In this document: positions 43,031-52,523 of the stretch, one piece after another
Layout of the letters: every line of letters starts with the position of its first letter
How positions within the stretch are numbered: the stretch's first letter is position 1
NCBI RefSeq assembly: GCF_013408655.1
Contig: NZ_JACCBP010000001.1
Coordinates: 992,001-1,056,000, forward strand
From: Pigmentiphaga litoralis
GTDB lineage: Bacteria; Pseudomonadota; Gammaproteobacteria; Burkholderiales; Burkholderiaceae_B
Reading direction: 5' to 3'
DNA length: 64,000 nucleotides
Position numbers and translations under genes: made by a program
The notes under the pieces: generated by a model
Told to the model about the DNA's origin: nothing
The model's input: only the letters and a program-made list of their open reading frames with translations
The model's database searches: none

Positions 43031-44683
43031 TCAGCTTTGCGACGGCGCGACCACCACCTGGTCGCGCCCTTCCCGCTTGGCGCTATACAGCGCGTCGTCG
43101 GACCGCCGCAGCAGGTCGTCAAAGCTGAAATCGAAAGGTGACAGGGTGGCCAGGCCAATGCTCAGCGTGACCTGAATCATGGCGCCATCGACCTCGATCA
43201 CCAGCGCCCGCGTTTCTTCCAGCAGCCGCCGTGCAATGTCGGCCGCCTGCTCGGCGCCCGTGTCCGGCATGATCACCGCGAATTCCTCGCCCCCCAGCCG
43301 GCCCGTGATGTCGGACGACCGCAAGCTTTTGCCCCACTGCCGGCTCAATTTGCGCAGCACGATATCCCCGGCCGCATGCCCGTAGGTGTCGTTCACCCGC
43401 TTGAAGTGATCGATGTCCAGCGACATGACCGTCAAAGGCCGTGACTGGCGGCCCGCCACCGTAAATTCGCGCTGCGCGGCGTCGTCGAAGGCATGGCGGT
43501 TGAGCCAGCCCGTCAGTGCGTCAAACAGGGCCAGCCGGCGCAGCGTGATTTCGGACTGCTGCACCACGCCCAGCACGTAGAAGCCGCCCAGGGCGCCGGC
43601 CAGCAGCAGCGCCGAAATGACCAGCCCGGTGATGATGGACAGGCGGCGAGTTTCTCTCCAGGCGCGAAAGGTGTCCTCCCCGCCGGCCGACACAATCACG
43701 GTCAGCGGATAGTCGGTCAGCCGGATGAAGCTGACCAGCCGCTCCAGCCCGTCCAGCGCCGAATTGCCCGACATATACATGCCCGACTGGCCATTCTTGA
43801 TGTGCCGGAGGTAGTCGTAGCCATCGGCGATCGACCTGCCCACGTACTGTTCCACGAAGGGCGCCCGCACCAGCACGACACCGTCGTCCCGCAGCAGCGC
43901 CACCGTGCCGTTGGGCTTGAAGCGGATGTCTTCGTACATGCCGCTCAGGTGCCGGATCTCGATCGACGCGTAGACCATTGAAATGCCATGCAGCGGGCGG
44001 TCCAGCCTGGACGCGACCGGCACCGCCAGCTGAAGGGTGCCCGGCGTGCGTCCCGGCGCGCCGATCATCATGTTCGATGCAGGCGACTGCTTGTAGGCCT
44101 TGAAGAAGTCCCGGTCCGCCACGTTCTGCGGCGCGACGCCGCGCTGCGCCGGCAGGCTGTACGACAGCCCGTCGGTGGACACCACATGAATGTCGATCAG
44201 CCCACCCGACGAATCCCGCAGCAAAGTAATGAGGCGGCCGAATTCCGGATCGGTACGGGGATCGTCGCCCGGATGCGTGTCCATCCAGAACTTCGCGGTC
44301 TTGACCGACGAATCGACGTCGTGCAGCAGCCGTTCGGACTGCTCGCGCATGGCGATCGTCATCTGCCGCAAGACGTCTTCGGCGCGCAGCCGTGTGGCAT
44401 TGCCCTCGGCAACGACCCAATAGAGGGTGGCCGACCACTGCACGACCAAGGTCAAGGCCAACGTAACCAGGATGGCGAGCCGATGGCGGCTCTGGACCAG
44501 CTTGAGATTACGGATCGACGACGCGGGTGTGCGACTGGCGGACGGACTGCCGCTGGGCGGAACGGGCGTGGGCGAGGCTATGGCGATCGTCGTCTCCGTG
44601 AGGGTGGCCCGCAAGGTGATCCGCGGGGGCGTGAACTGCGGCGGTCGATCGGTTGTCGATCGGTTTGGAACGCCGCGCACCAT
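43031..44683 (-). CDS. Cache-domain diguanylate cyclase
   Basis: The product is about 550 residues. After a cytoplasmic stretch and a membrane helix (LAILVTLALTLVVQWSATLY) comes a periplasmic dCache sensor of about 270 residues (VADRDFFKAYKQSPASNMMI; SMVYASIEIRHLSG), a second helix (IITGLVISALLLAGALGGFY), then a GGDEF domain. The active site reads GGEEF, fully competent, with an RxxD inhibitory site (RSSD) five residues ahead. It should make cyclic di-GMP in response to a periplasmic small molecule. The start is uncertain: ATG 44683 gives a 65-residue Pro/Thr-rich N-terminus without a clear ribosome-binding site. Confidence 0.88.
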   Translation of the reverse strand: MVRGVPNRSTTDRPPQFTPPRITLRATLTETTIAIASPTPVPPSGSPSASRTPASSIRNLKLVQSRHRLAILVTLALTLVVQWSATLYWVVAEGNATRLRAEDVLRQMTIAMREQSERLLHDVDSSVKTAKFWMDTHPGDDPRTDPEFGRLITLLRDSSGGLIDIHVVSTDGLSYSLPAQRGVAPQNVADRDFFKAYKQSPASNMMIGAPGRTPGTLQLAVPVASRLDRPLHGISMVYASIEIRHLSGMYEDIRFKPNGTVALLRDDGVVLVRAPFVEQYVGRSIADGYDYLRHIKNGQSGMYMSGNSALDGLERLVSFIRLTDYPLTVIVSAGGEDTFRAWRETRRLSIITGLVISALLLAGALGGFYVLGVVQQSEITLRRLALFDALTGWLNRHAFDDAAQREFTVAGRQSRPLTVMSLDIDHFKRVNDTYGHAAGDIVLRKLSRQWGKSLRSSDITGRLGGEEFAVIMPDTGAEQAADIARRLLEETRALVIEVDGAMIQVTLSIGLATLSPFDFSFDDLLRRSDDALYSAKREGRDQVVVAPSQS

Positions 44684-44880
44684 CGGTGTGCACGGCGGCT
44701 CATCGATTCTACGTACTTTCCTTCCGTTGCGGCGAGTCTGGCGCTCGATGACGCCGCATCCATGTGACAACTGTCCAGCACAATGAAAGGTAATCAGGCG
44801 CATGCTGATAGCCACCGCACCGTTTATCGTGTGGCCTGGTTGCTGGAGACACCCCTTCGTGCTGTTGTGGAATGCCCGCC

Positions 44881-44925
44881 CTGCCCCCGCTGCCCCCGCT
44901 GCCCCCGCTGCCCCCGCTGCCGTCC
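44881..44925 (+). repeat. 9-bp tandem repeat ahead of the DUF1800 gene
   Basis: CTGCCCCCG is repeated four times exactly (44881-44916) and a fifth time imperfectly. It lies directly before ATG 44931 and would encode an Ala/Pro repeat if translation began at 44802. Such arrays can slip; the unit of 9 would keep frame. Confidence 0.8.
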
Positions 44926-44930
44926 CCGCC

Positions 44931-46526
44931 ATGGCCCGCCAGGCCGCGCGAAGCGCCCGCAGCTGGCCTACCCGCGTGCGGTGGGCCAGCTGCCTGACCT
45001 TGGGCTTGCTGCTGACCGCCTGCGCCACGCCACCGGGCCGTCACGGCAACGCGGACGGCTACCCCTTGCTGGCCAACACGCCCACGGCCCAGGAACGACT
45101 GCTGAACCGCGTCACCTGGGGCGCGACGCCGTCGTCGGCGCGGCAGATCGCCGTCATGGGCACGGCCGCCTTCCTGGATGACCAACTGCGGCCCGACCCC
45201 CACGCACCGCTGCCCGACGCCGTGCAGGCCCAGATCGACGCCATGACCCTGACCCGGCAACCCGTGGCCGCGCTGGCCGCCGACATGGAAGACCGGCAGA
45301 AAACCCTGCGTACCCTGACGGACGACGCCGAAAAGAAAGCCGCCCAGACTGCCTGGCAACAGGAAATGAACCGCCTGCAACGCGAAGCCGCGGCCCGGTC
45401 GCTGCTGCGCGACCTGTACTCGCCCCGGCAACTGCAGGAACAGATGACGGCGTTCTGGGTGAACCACTTCAATGTCTACGCCGGCAAACGCGACCTGCGC
45501 GTGCTGGTGGGTGACTTCGAGGATCGCGCCATCCGCCCGCATGCCCTGGGCCATTTCCGGGACCTGTTGCGCGCCACGGCCCGCCATCCGGCCATGCTGC
45601 GCTATCTGGACAATGATCAGAACGCCAACCGGCGGATCAACGAAAACTTTGCGCGCGAACTGATGGAACTGCACACGCTGGGCGTGGGGGGCGGATACAC
45701 CCAGCACGACGTACAGGAGTTGGCCCGCGTGCTGACCGGCCTGGGCGTGCGCACCGCGGGTGATCCGCCTGCCCTGCCCCCCCGCCAACGCGACGCGTAC
45801 GTGCGCGACGGCCTGTTCGAGTTCAATCCGGCACGGCACGACAACGGCGACAAGGTCCTGCTGGGCGCGCCGCTGACTCGCAAAGGCCTGGCCGAGATCG
45901 ACGAGGCCCTGGACCGCCTGAGCCGATCGCCGGCAACGGCCAGACACATCAGCCAGCGCCTGGCGATGGCCTTTGTGGCCGACGATCCGCCCGCCGCCCT
46001 GGTGGACGCCATGGCGGCCACCTTTACGCGCACGGAGGGCGACATTGGCGCCGTCATGCGCACGCTGTTCCAGTCGCCGGCCTTTGCCGCGTCGCTGGAA
46101 GGACCCGGCAAGTTCAAGGATCCGCTGCATTACGTCGTGTCCGCCGTCCGGCTGGCCTATGGCGATCGCCCCGTGCTGAACGTTGCGCCCATCCAGAACT
46201 GGCTTGGCCGCCTGGGCCAGCCCCTGTATGGCCACGAAACCCCCGATGGCTATCCCCTGACGGCGGACGCATGGTCGGGGTCCGGCCAGATGACGACCCG
46301 CTTCGAGATTGCCCGGACCGTGGGATACAGCAGCGCCGGCCTGTTCCGGGGCGATGCCCCCGATGCCGCGCCGGCCCCCGCCTTTCCCCAACTGGCCAAC
46401 GAGGTCTACTACCAGGCGATGCGCGATCGCCTGGCGGCCGGCACCCGGGCGGCGCTGGAACAGGCGACGTCCCAGCAGGAATGGAACACCCTGCTGCTGG
46501 CTTCCCCGGAATTCATGGCGCGGTGA
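44931..46526 (+). CDS. DUF1800 family lipoprotein
   Basis: The 531-residue protein has an Arg-rich n-region and a lipobox (LTLGLLLTAC), so it is probably a lipoprotein. The DUF1800 core follows: LLNRVTWGATPSSARQIAVM, MTAFWVNHFNVY, ENFARELMELHTLGVGGGYT. Function is unknown; DUF1800 genes are regularly paired with DUF1501 genes, as here, and are thought to form an exported system. ATG 44931 gives a proper lipoprotein signal but has no visible ribosome-binding site. ATG 44802 would add 43 residues before the signal. Confidence 0.82.
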   Translation: MARQAARSARSWPTRVRWASCLTLGLLLTACATPPGRHGNADGYPLLANTPTAQERLLNRVTWGATPSSARQIAVMGTAAFLDDQLRPDPHAPLPDAVQAQIDAMTLTRQPVAALAADMEDRQKTLRTLTDDAEKKAAQTAWQQEMNRLQREAAARSLLRDLYSPRQLQEQMTAFWVNHFNVYAGKRDLRVLVGDFEDRAIRPHALGHFRDLLRATARHPAMLRYLDNDQNANRRINENFARELMELHTLGVGGGYTQHDVQELARVLTGLGVRTAGDPPALPPRQRDAYVRDGLFEFNPARHDNGDKVLLGAPLTRKGLAEIDEALDRLSRSPATARHISQRLAMAFVADDPPAALVDAMAATFTRTEGDIGAVMRTLFQSPAFAASLEGPGKFKDPLHYVVSAVRLAYGDRPVLNVAPIQNWLGRLGQPLYGHETPDGYPLTADAWSGSGQMTTRFEIARTVGYSSAGLFRGDAPDAAPAPAFPQLANEVYYQAMRDRLAAGTRAALEQATSQQEWNTLLLASPEFMAR

Positions 46527-46559
46527 CCGGCGCCCTTTACCCTGCCGCAAGGAGCCGAC

Positions 46560-47771
46560 ATGCACCGTAGAGACCTGCTCAAACGATTGGCCCTGCTGCC
46601 GCTGGCCGCGCGGGGCGGCGCCTTGTACGCCGCGCCGGCCGCCGGATCGTCCCGGCTGCTGGTGGTCTTCCTTCGCGGCGCCTACGACGCGGCGAACCTG
46701 CTCGTGCCGATCTCCAGCAGCTTCTACTATCAGTCGCGGCCCACGCTTGCCATCGCCCGACCGGCGGCCGGCGCCGCCGCAGACCCTGGCGCGGCATTGC
46801 CCCTGACGGCGGACTGGGGGCTGCATCCCGCCCTGGCCAAGTCGCTATATCCCCTCTATCAACGGGGCGAGTTGGCCTGGGTGCCCTTTGCGGGCACCGA
46901 TGATGTCAGCCGCAGTCACTTCGAAACGCAGGACACGGTCGAAATGGGTCAGGCGCTGACTGCCCGCCGCGATTATCAGTCCGGCTTTCTGGGCCGGCTG
47001 GCCGGGGTGCTCAATGCCGATCGCTCCCGCCCCGCCCCGGTCGCGTTCACCAGCCAGCCGCCGCTGGTGTTCCGGGGCGACGCGCAGGTGCCCAACGTGG
47101 CGCTGGGCGCGCAAGGCAAAGGCGGGGTGGACGCCCGCCAGGCCGCCGCGATCACCGCCATGTACGAGCAGACGGCCTGGAAAGCGCAGGTTGCCGAAGG
47201 TTTTGCCGTGCGCGATGCGGTGCAGGAAGCCGCCGCGAAGGAAATGGACGCGGCCAGCCGCAATGCCGTGTCCGCCAAAGGCTTCGAGCGGGACGCACGC
47301 CGCATGGCGCGACTGATGGCGTCAAGGTTCCAGATCGGTTTCGTGGATGTGGGCGGGTGGGACACCCACGTCGGCCAGGGCGGCGCGACCGGCTACCTGG
47401 CCAACCGCTTCGACGAACTGGGACGCGGCCTGGCGGGGTTTGCCGAAGAGATGGGCCCGGCCTGGAAAGACACGGTGGTCGTGGTGATCAGCGAATTTGG
47501 CCGCACCTTCCGCGAAAACGGCAACCGCGGCACCGACCACGGCCACGGCACCGTCTATTGGGTGATGGGCGGCAACGTCCGGGGCGGGCGGATCGCAGGC
47601 GAACAGGTCGCCGTCAGCCAGGCCACCCTGTTCCAGGACCGGGACTATCCGGTGCTGAACGACTACCGCAGCGTGTTCGGCGGCGTGTTCCAGCGGCTGT
47701 ACGGGCTACGCCCGGACCAGCTGGAAACCGTGTTCAAGGGCGTCGCGCCGGGGCGGCTGGACCTGGTGTGA
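46560..47771 (+). CDS. DUF1501 family exported protein
   Basis: The 403-residue protein has an N-terminal twin-arginine signal (HRRDLLKRLALLPLA, cleavage near YAA), implying export in folded form, probably with a metal. The DUF1501 core shows LLVVFLRGAYDAANLLVP, DDVSRSHFETQDTVEMG, VDVGGWDTHVGQGG and VVVISEFGRTFRENGN, then GTDHGHGT. These histidines and aspartates resemble an alkaline phosphatase/sulfatase metal site, but no activity is established. It follows the DUF1800 gene by 33 bases in the same direction with AAGGAG before its start. Confidence 0.88.
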   Translation: MHRRDLLKRLALLPLAARGGALYAAPAAGSSRLLVVFLRGAYDAANLLVPISSSFYYQSRPTLAIARPAAGAAADPGAALPLTADWGLHPALAKSLYPLYQRGELAWVPFAGTDDVSRSHFETQDTVEMGQALTARRDYQSGFLGRLAGVLNADRSRPAPVAFTSQPPLVFRGDAQVPNVALGAQGKGGVDARQAAAITAMYEQTAWKAQVAEGFAVRDAVQEAAAKEMDAASRNAVSAKGFERDARRMARLMASRFQIGFVDVGGWDTHVGQGGATGYLANRFDELGRGLAGFAEEMGPAWKDTVVVVISEFGRTFRENGNRGTDHGHGTVYWVMGGNVRGGRIAGEQVAVSQATLFQDRDYPVLNDYRSVFGGVFQRLYGLRPDQLETVFKGVAPGRLDLV

Positions 47772-47785
47772 CGGCGGGGGACGCC

Positions 47786-48634
47786 TTACCGGACCTGCGT
47801 CGCCATCATGTCCGACAGCTCGGCATGATGCGTCAGCCACGCCACCTGTTCATGGCGGCGCACCAGATCAATGGCGTGAATGAATTCGATCGCGCCAGCC
47901 GGACGGCCGTATACATGCGCATGCAGCGTCATGTCCAGGCAGGCCGGCGTGCCCAGCAGGCCCCAGTTGTCGAGCACGCGGGCCAGCGCGCGGGTATAGG
48001 CTTGCGGTTCATTGCCATACCGCACCGACAGCGGCATGTCGTTGATTTCCATCGAGAACGGCATGGCCGTGATCGGGCCGGCCGGGGTGTCCAGCGCATA
48101 CGGCACATCGGAATCGAAGGTATCCGCATGCCAGGCGTACCCCGCCTCGGCCAGCAACTGGGCCGTTGACCGGCTGGGCGTGCAGCGCGGGCTGATCCAG
48201 CCCATGGGCCGGCTGCCGCTGGCCTGTGTCAGTACCTCGGTGCAGCGGGCAATGTCCTGCCGTTCTTCAGCTTCCGACAGATAGGCCGGAATCATGTGCT
48301 GGCTCCAGCTGTGCCCGGCAACCACGTGCCCCTGCTGCACGATCGCAGCCAGCAGGTCCGGATAGCGTTCGGCCACCACGCCGCTGACATAGAACACGGC
48401 CCGGGCCTGGTGCCGGTCCAGCAGATCCAGAATGCGCCAGGCGCCGACCTTGGCGCCGTACTCGGCCCAGGAAATCGCCTGCCGGTCCAGCACGCCCGCC
48501 TTGAGCGGATTGCCCATGGGGCCGATGCCCGGTGCGGTGTCGTCGGCCCAGCCTTCGAGCATGATGCTGATGGGAACGGCCAGCGGGCGTTGCGCGGGCC
48601 AGGTGGCAGGCACGTCACGGTGCGGATACGGCAT
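47786..48634 (-). CDS. Polysaccharide deacetylase family protein
   Basis: The 282-residue NodB-fold hydrolase lacks a signal peptide, so it is cytoplasmic. Motifs are ISIMLEGWADDTAPG near 22, the helix RILDLLDRHQARAVFYVSGV near 67, the metal motif HVVAGHSWSQH (residues about 103-113) and LDMTLHAHVYGRP near 232. Cytoplasmic members include allantoinase PuuE-like and amide-hydrolysing enzymes, so a small-molecule amidohydrolase role is more likely than cell-wall deacetylation. It follows a fumarylacetoacetase-like gene by 9 bases, implying shared catabolism. Confidence 0.82.
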   Translation of the reverse strand: MPYPHRDVPATWPAQRPLAVPISIMLEGWADDTAPGIGPMGNPLKAGVLDRQAISWAEYGAKVGAWRILDLLDRHQARAVFYVSGVVAERYPDLLAAIVQQGHVVAGHSWSQHMIPAYLSEAEERQDIARCTEVLTQASGSRPMGWISPRCTPSRSTAQLLAEAGYAWHADTFDSDVPYALDTPAGPITAMPFSMEINDMPLSVRYGNEPQAYTRALARVLDNWGLLGTPACLDMTLHAHVYGRPAGAIEFIHAIDLVRRHEQVAWLTHHAELSDMMATQVR

Positions 48635-48643
48635 GGGGACTCC

Positions 48644-49594
48644 TCAGACAGCAATGACAGGGTTGACCAACGTACCGATGTGCTCGATTTCGCATTCCAC
48701 GATGTCGCCGGGCGACAGCAGTCCCGGCGGATCCATGGCATAGCCGACACCCGAGGGCGTGCCGGTCGCGATCACGTCTCCGGCCTCCAGCGTCATGCCG
48801 CGCGACAGCTCGGCAATGATGCGCCGCAGGTCGAAAATCATCTGCGAGGTGCGCGCCTGCTGCCGAAGCTCGCCATTGACCGACAGGGTCAGCGCCAGAT
48901 CTTGCGGATCGGGGATCTGATCGGCCGTCACGATCCAGGGCCCCATGGGACACGAGCCATCCAGCCCTTTGCCCTTGAACCACTGGTCATGCCGGCGCTG
49001 CAGGTCGCGCGCGCTGATGTCGTTGATGATCGTGTAGCCGAAGATATGCTCGTAGGCGTCGGCTTCGGCGATATTGATCCCGGTCTTGCCGATCACGACG
49101 GCCAGTTCGACTTCGTAGTCCAGCTTCTGGGTCACCTTGGCGTCGTAAGGGATGCCGGCGCCCGGCCCGATCACGGTCGTGGGCGGCTTGCTGAACAGCT
49201 GGATGTGTTCGGGCAGCTTTACCGCCAGACCCTGCGCCGCGTAGCCTTCCTTGACGTGGTCGACGTAATTGCGGCCTACGCAAAATACGTTTTTGGCTGG
49301 CCGTGGAATCGGCGCCAGCAGGCGGATGTCTTCACGGGCCACGCGCGCCGCGGCCATGGCGATGCTTCGCGCCGCAGTCGCCATCCAGAACAGCACGCGC
49401 TGCGCGGTGTAGCCATGCGCAATGATGCCGTGCACCGAGGTAAAGGCCTCGGCCATGTCGGGCGGGGCCTGCAATGTGCCCGATGCGACAGCCAGATGAA
49501 ACGCGCGCTGCACGTCCAGCACACCGCCATCGTCTAGCCACAAACCCGGTCGCGGCCCACCATCCGGCGTCAGCGAAAACGTGATGATTCGCAT
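48644..49594 (-). CDS. Fumarylacetoacetate hydrolase family protein
   Basis: The 316-residue protein has the FAH fold: VGRNYVDHVKEGYAAQG near 107, DYEVELAVVIGKTG near 155 with acidic metal ligands, YTIINDISARDLQRRHDQW near 181, and TGTPSGVGYAMDPPGLLSPG near 283. Family members hydrolyse C-C bonds in, or decarboxylate or hydrate, oxo-acids from aromatic or sugar breakdown. Substrate is not decidable. It is divergent from a GntR regulator and precedes the deacetylase-like gene. Confidence 0.9.
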   Translation of the reverse strand: MRIITFSLTPDGGPRPGLWLDDGGVLDVQRAFHLAVASGTLQAPPDMAEAFTSVHGIIAHGYTAQRVLFWMATAARSIAMAAARVAREDIRLLAPIPRPAKNVFCVGRNYVDHVKEGYAAQGLAVKLPEHIQLFSKPPTTVIGPGAGIPYDAKVTQKLDYEVELAVVIGKTGINIAEADAYEHIFGYTIINDISARDLQRRHDQWFKGKGLDGSCPMGPWIVTADQIPDPQDLALTLSVNGELRQQARTSQMIFDLRRIIAELSRGMTLEAGDVIATGTPSGVGYAMDPPGLLSPGDIVECEIEHIGTLVNPVIAV

Positions 49595-49961
49595 GACATT
49601 CCCCTTTCAAGTCATTGTATTTACAGAATTTTGGCCGGCCGGCGGCTGCATTCACGCCGGGTCGGCGACAGATCGGCACAACGTGCGCTTCGGCAGGCTG
49701 CGTGCACCAGGCGGCTTCACGCTGCGACTGGCGGGCACGCCTGCGGTGTCCGTCGCAGCGGCAAGGTCGGAAGCCACGCGCAAGCAGGGGCCGCTCGGCC
49801 TGTGTGATCCCAGTGGGCAACAGGCAGCGGCGGGCACCGCCGTGCACCAGCTCGAGGCGGTGCCAGAGCTTAAATCATATATTTTCGAGGCGACATTCAG
49901 GGATTGTAGGTAGACCGACAAGCCACCGTACAATGCGCGAGTCCTGACTACTTACTCAACC
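49595..49961. other. Intergenic control region between fah-like and gntR genes
   Basis: This 367-base gap between divergent genes holds no convincing coding sequence. A small palindrome, TGTA-TT-TACA (49616-49625), lies 22 bases upstream of the fah-like start and an AT-rich patch (AAATCATATATTTTC) begins at 49872 on the gntR side. Either could contain promoter or GntR-binding elements; I cannot assign them further. Confidence 0.4.
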
Positions 49962-50762
49962 GTGACTGATCCCAACGGTTCCATCCCGCCCGATTTGCCG
50001 CCTGAGTTGCCAGCCAGGTTGCCGGCCGAGTTGCCCTCGCGGTCGCCTGCCCGCACGCCGGCACCGCATGACGGCGCGGAGCCGCGGCCCACGCTGATCC
50101 GCCTGGTGTACCAGGCGCTGCGCAACGACCTGATCAGTGCAAGGCTGGTTCCGGGCGCACGCCTGCGCATCCAGGCGCTGAGCGCCCGTTATGCCTGCGG
50201 CGTCATTCCCTTGCGGGAAGCATTGAACCGTTTGACTGCGGAAGGCTGGGTCCACCATTCCGAACAGCGCGGCTTTCTGGCCGCGCCGGTGACCGCCGAC
50301 GACGCGATGGACCTGTGCGAAGCCCGCCTGCTCATGTCCGAAGCGGCACTGACAGCGTCGATCAACCGGGGAGACAGCGTGTGGGAAGAACGCGTGATCG
50401 TTGCGTATCACCGCGTGCGCAAGGTGCCCCGATACGAAAGCACCGAGCCGCCGATGGGCAACCCGCACTTCGATGAGCCCCATCGCGCCTTCCACATGGC
50501 GTTGGTCAGCGCCTGTGGTTCGCAGCGGATGCTGGCAGCGCTGGAACAGATGTTCCTGCACGCCGAGCGATATCGGGCGTTTGCCCGGCGGATCGAGTTA
50601 AGCGATCCCGATGCGGACCACCGGGAGCTGATGGATGCCGCCCTGGACCGCGATGTGGGCAAGGCGGTGGCACTGGCACGCGAACACATCCTGCGGCCTG
50701 CCCAGGTCGTGGTGGAAGCGCTGCGGACGCTCCCTATAACATCAAACAGATCAACAGGTTAG
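49962..50762 (+). CDS. GntR family transcriptional regulator (FCD subfamily)
   Basis: The 266-residue regulator has a Pro-rich leader of about 45 residues, a winged helix-turn-helix (LIRLVYQALRNDLISARLVP; SARYACGVIPLREALNRLTA, then EGWVHHSEQRGFL) and an FCD effector domain with DLCEARLLMSEAALTASI and metal-type residues (HRAFHMALV; DHRELMDAAL). FCD regulators sense organic acids. It is divergent from the fah-like gene and probably controls that pair. The GTG start at 49962 gives an unusually long LPAELP-type leader; a start closer to residue 40 has no obvious signal. Confidence 0.87.
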   Translation: MTDPNGSIPPDLPPELPARLPAELPSRSPARTPAPHDGAEPRPTLIRLVYQALRNDLISARLVPGARLRIQALSARYACGVIPLREALNRLTAEGWVHHSEQRGFLAAPVTADDAMDLCEARLLMSEAALTASINRGDSVWEERVIVAYHRVRKVPRYESTEPPMGNPHFDEPHRAFHMALVSACGSQRMLAALEQMFLHAERYRAFARRIELSDPDADHRELMDAALDRDVGKAVALAREHILRPAQVVVEALRTLPITSNRSTG

Positions 50763-50815
50763 CGCGGAAAGCTGGAATTCGGTTCACCCGGCGCTTTCCC
50801 CGTAAAGGTGCCCTG

Positions 50816-51592
50816 TCAGCGCCCCGACGCCGCCTTGCGCCGCTTCTCTTCGTTCAGGCGCTCGACCACGTATTGGGCGATACGCTGGTTCCCCGTTTCA
50901 TTGCCGATGTCCACTGCGTTCTTGCCGGCCTCGTTGCGGGCATAGCCATCGGCGCTTTCATCCAGCAGCAGTTTCACGGTCGATTCATGGCCGTAACGCA
51001 CCGCCATCATTAGCGCCGTCGACTTGTCGGGCGATTCGGCGTCAATATAGGCGTATTTCTCGATCAGCAACCGGACGATGTCATCGGCGCCTGCCGTGGC
51101 TGCGTAGTGCAAGGCCGTCCAGCCGGGCTGATTCACTTCGGCACCGCGGTCGATCATCGCCTTGGTGCGAGCCAGGTCGTTCTTGATCGCCAGATACATC
51201 AGCGGCGACTCGCCCAGCAAGTTGCGCTGGTTCAGGTCGATGCGCTTGTCGGCCATCAGCACCGCGTAGGTATCCCAGGCCTCGACCTTGATCGCCTCCA
51301 GCAGCGGGCTGTTCGAATTGCCGTTGACGGCATTCGGGCTCACGCCTTTGGCCAGGAACTTCTTGACGTTGGCAGCGCGGTCGTTGGCGATATCGATCCA
51401 GAAATCGGCTGGAGCGGTCGCCGGCTTGCTGGCGGTTTGCCCTGCTGTGGCGGCCTGCGCCCTGGGCTGGCCCTGACTCTGGGTCTGGGCCTGCGCAGGA
51501 TTCGGCACCATCCAACCGGCGGCCAGCCCACCCACGACAGCGGCGGACACTGCCAAACGATATGCGGAATGCGTGAAACGACTAGACATCAT
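50816..51592 (-). CDS. Secreted ankyrin repeat protein
   Basis: The 258-residue protein has a signal peptide with likely cleavage after AQA (NPAQA/QT), a 30-residue Gln/Ala-rich linker, and about four ankyrin repeats (LLGESPLMYLAIKNDLART; GWTALHYAATAGADDIVRLL; KSTALMMAVRYGHESTVKLL). A periplasmic scaffolding or inhibitor role is usual for such proteins, as with the AnkB proteins that support periplasmic catalase. It neighbours tatD on the same strand with a 120-base gap, a neighbourhood I associate with Bordetella-type genomes. Confidence 0.86.
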   Translation of the reverse strand: MMSSRFTHSAYRLAVSAAVVGGLAAGWMVPNPAQAQTQSQGQPRAQAATAGQTASKPATAPADFWIDIANDRAANVKKFLAKGVSPNAVNGNSNSPLLEAIKVEAWDTYAVLMADKRIDLNQRNLLGESPLMYLAIKNDLARTKAMIDRGAEVNQPGWTALHYAATAGADDIVRLLIEKYAYIDAESPDKSTALMMAVRYGHESTVKLLLDESADGYARNEAGKNAVDIGNETGNQRIAQYVVERLNEEKRRKAASGR

Positions 51593-51713
51593 TCACCTTC
51601 AATATGTTGGGCAAGCACTTGATTCATAAGCATGTTTTTGGCGTTAACCACACCAACCTCAAGTGAAGTCTCAAGATCGCGATGGGATGCTCAGAATATG
51701 CAAGAGCATCAAG

Positions 51714-52484
51714 TCAATGCGCTATCCCTTTGAAAAGACGGAAGAAATTATCGGTCGACGCTTTGGCCACTTCGGCCACCGTCAGCCCTCGCAAATCGGC
51801 AATCCGCTCCGCGACGTGGATTACCTTGGACGGGTCATTGAGCTTGCCGCGATGGGGTACCGGCGCCAGATAGGGCGAATCGGTCTCGATCAGCAGCCGG
51901 TCCAGCGGAATGGTGCGCGCGACCTCGTGCAGTTCCTTGGCGTTCTTGAACGTGACGATGCCCGAAAACGAGATGTAGAAGTTCAGGTCGATGGCGGCAT
52001 CCGCCACCGCCTGGGACTCCGTAAAGCAGTGCATGACGCCGCCGGCTTGCGCCGCGCCCTCTTCCCGCATCAGCCGCAGCGTGTCTTCTGACGACGACCG
52101 GGTGTGGATGATCAGGGGCTTGGCCACCTCGCGCGCGGCCCGGATATGGCGGCGAAAACGCTCCCGCTGCCACTCCAGGTCGCCCGTCAGTCGGTAATAG
52201 TCCAGTCCGGTTTCGCCAATCGCCACCACCTTGTCGGTGGCCGACAGCCGCACCAGCTCTTCCACGGATGGGTCTGGCGTGTCCTCGTAATCCGGATGCA
52301 CGCCTACGGACGCCCACAGCCTGGGCTGGCTGTGCACGACTTCCATCAGTTCGGGCCAATCCGGCAGGTTCACGCTCACAACCAGCGCATGCCCCACCTG
52401 ATTTCGGTCCATGGCCTCAAGGATGTCGGGCAATTGCTTGCGCAGTTCAGGAAAGTTCAGGTGACAGTGGGAATCGACGAACAT
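51714..52484 (-). CDS. tatD: TatD family metal-dependent hydrolase
   Basis: The 256-residue TIM-barrel hydrolase has the metal motif VDSHCHLNF (His6, His8), GETGLDYYR near 94, KPLIIHTRSSSEDTL near 127, GVMHCFTESQ near 148, and LLIETDSPYLAP near 200. TatD/YcfH proteins are DNases or D-aminoacyl-tRNA-type hydrolases; they often sit in the tmk-holB neighbourhood, as here. It starts 39 bases after holB. The PilZ gene that often separates holB from tatD in other bacteria is missing. Confidence 0.93.
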   Translation of the reverse strand: MFVDSHCHLNFPELRKQLPDILEAMDRNQVGHALVVSVNLPDWPELMEVVHSQPRLWASVGVHPDYEDTPDPSVEELVRLSATDKVVAIGETGLDYYRLTGDLEWQRERFRRHIRAAREVAKPLIIHTRSSSEDTLRLMREEGAAQAGGVMHCFTESQAVADAAIDLNFYISFSGIVTFKNAKELHEVARTIPLDRLLIETDSPYLAPVPHRGKLNDPSKVIHVAERIADLRGLTVAEVAKASTDNFFRLFKGIAH

Positions 52485-52523
52485 GGCGACAGGTCAGCTC
52501 TAAAAAGGGAATGGGTCGGGCCG

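Noticed and set aside
42901..43128. A short plus-strand frame reading the dbpA tail repeat as NAVDV repeats
   Set aside because: It exists only because the 15-base unit lacks stops in that frame; there is no start signal or family.
44709..46826. A 705-codon open frame on the minus strand opposite the DUF1800 gene
   Set aside because: It is antisense to a gene with clear family motifs; its translation is Gly/Arg/Gln-rich with no recognisable domain, as expected of a high-GC shadow frame.
49652..49933. A 93-codon minus-strand frame in the fah-gntR gap
   Set aside because: Ser/Ala/Pro/Cys-rich with no domain and no ribosome-binding site; the region is better read as a control region.
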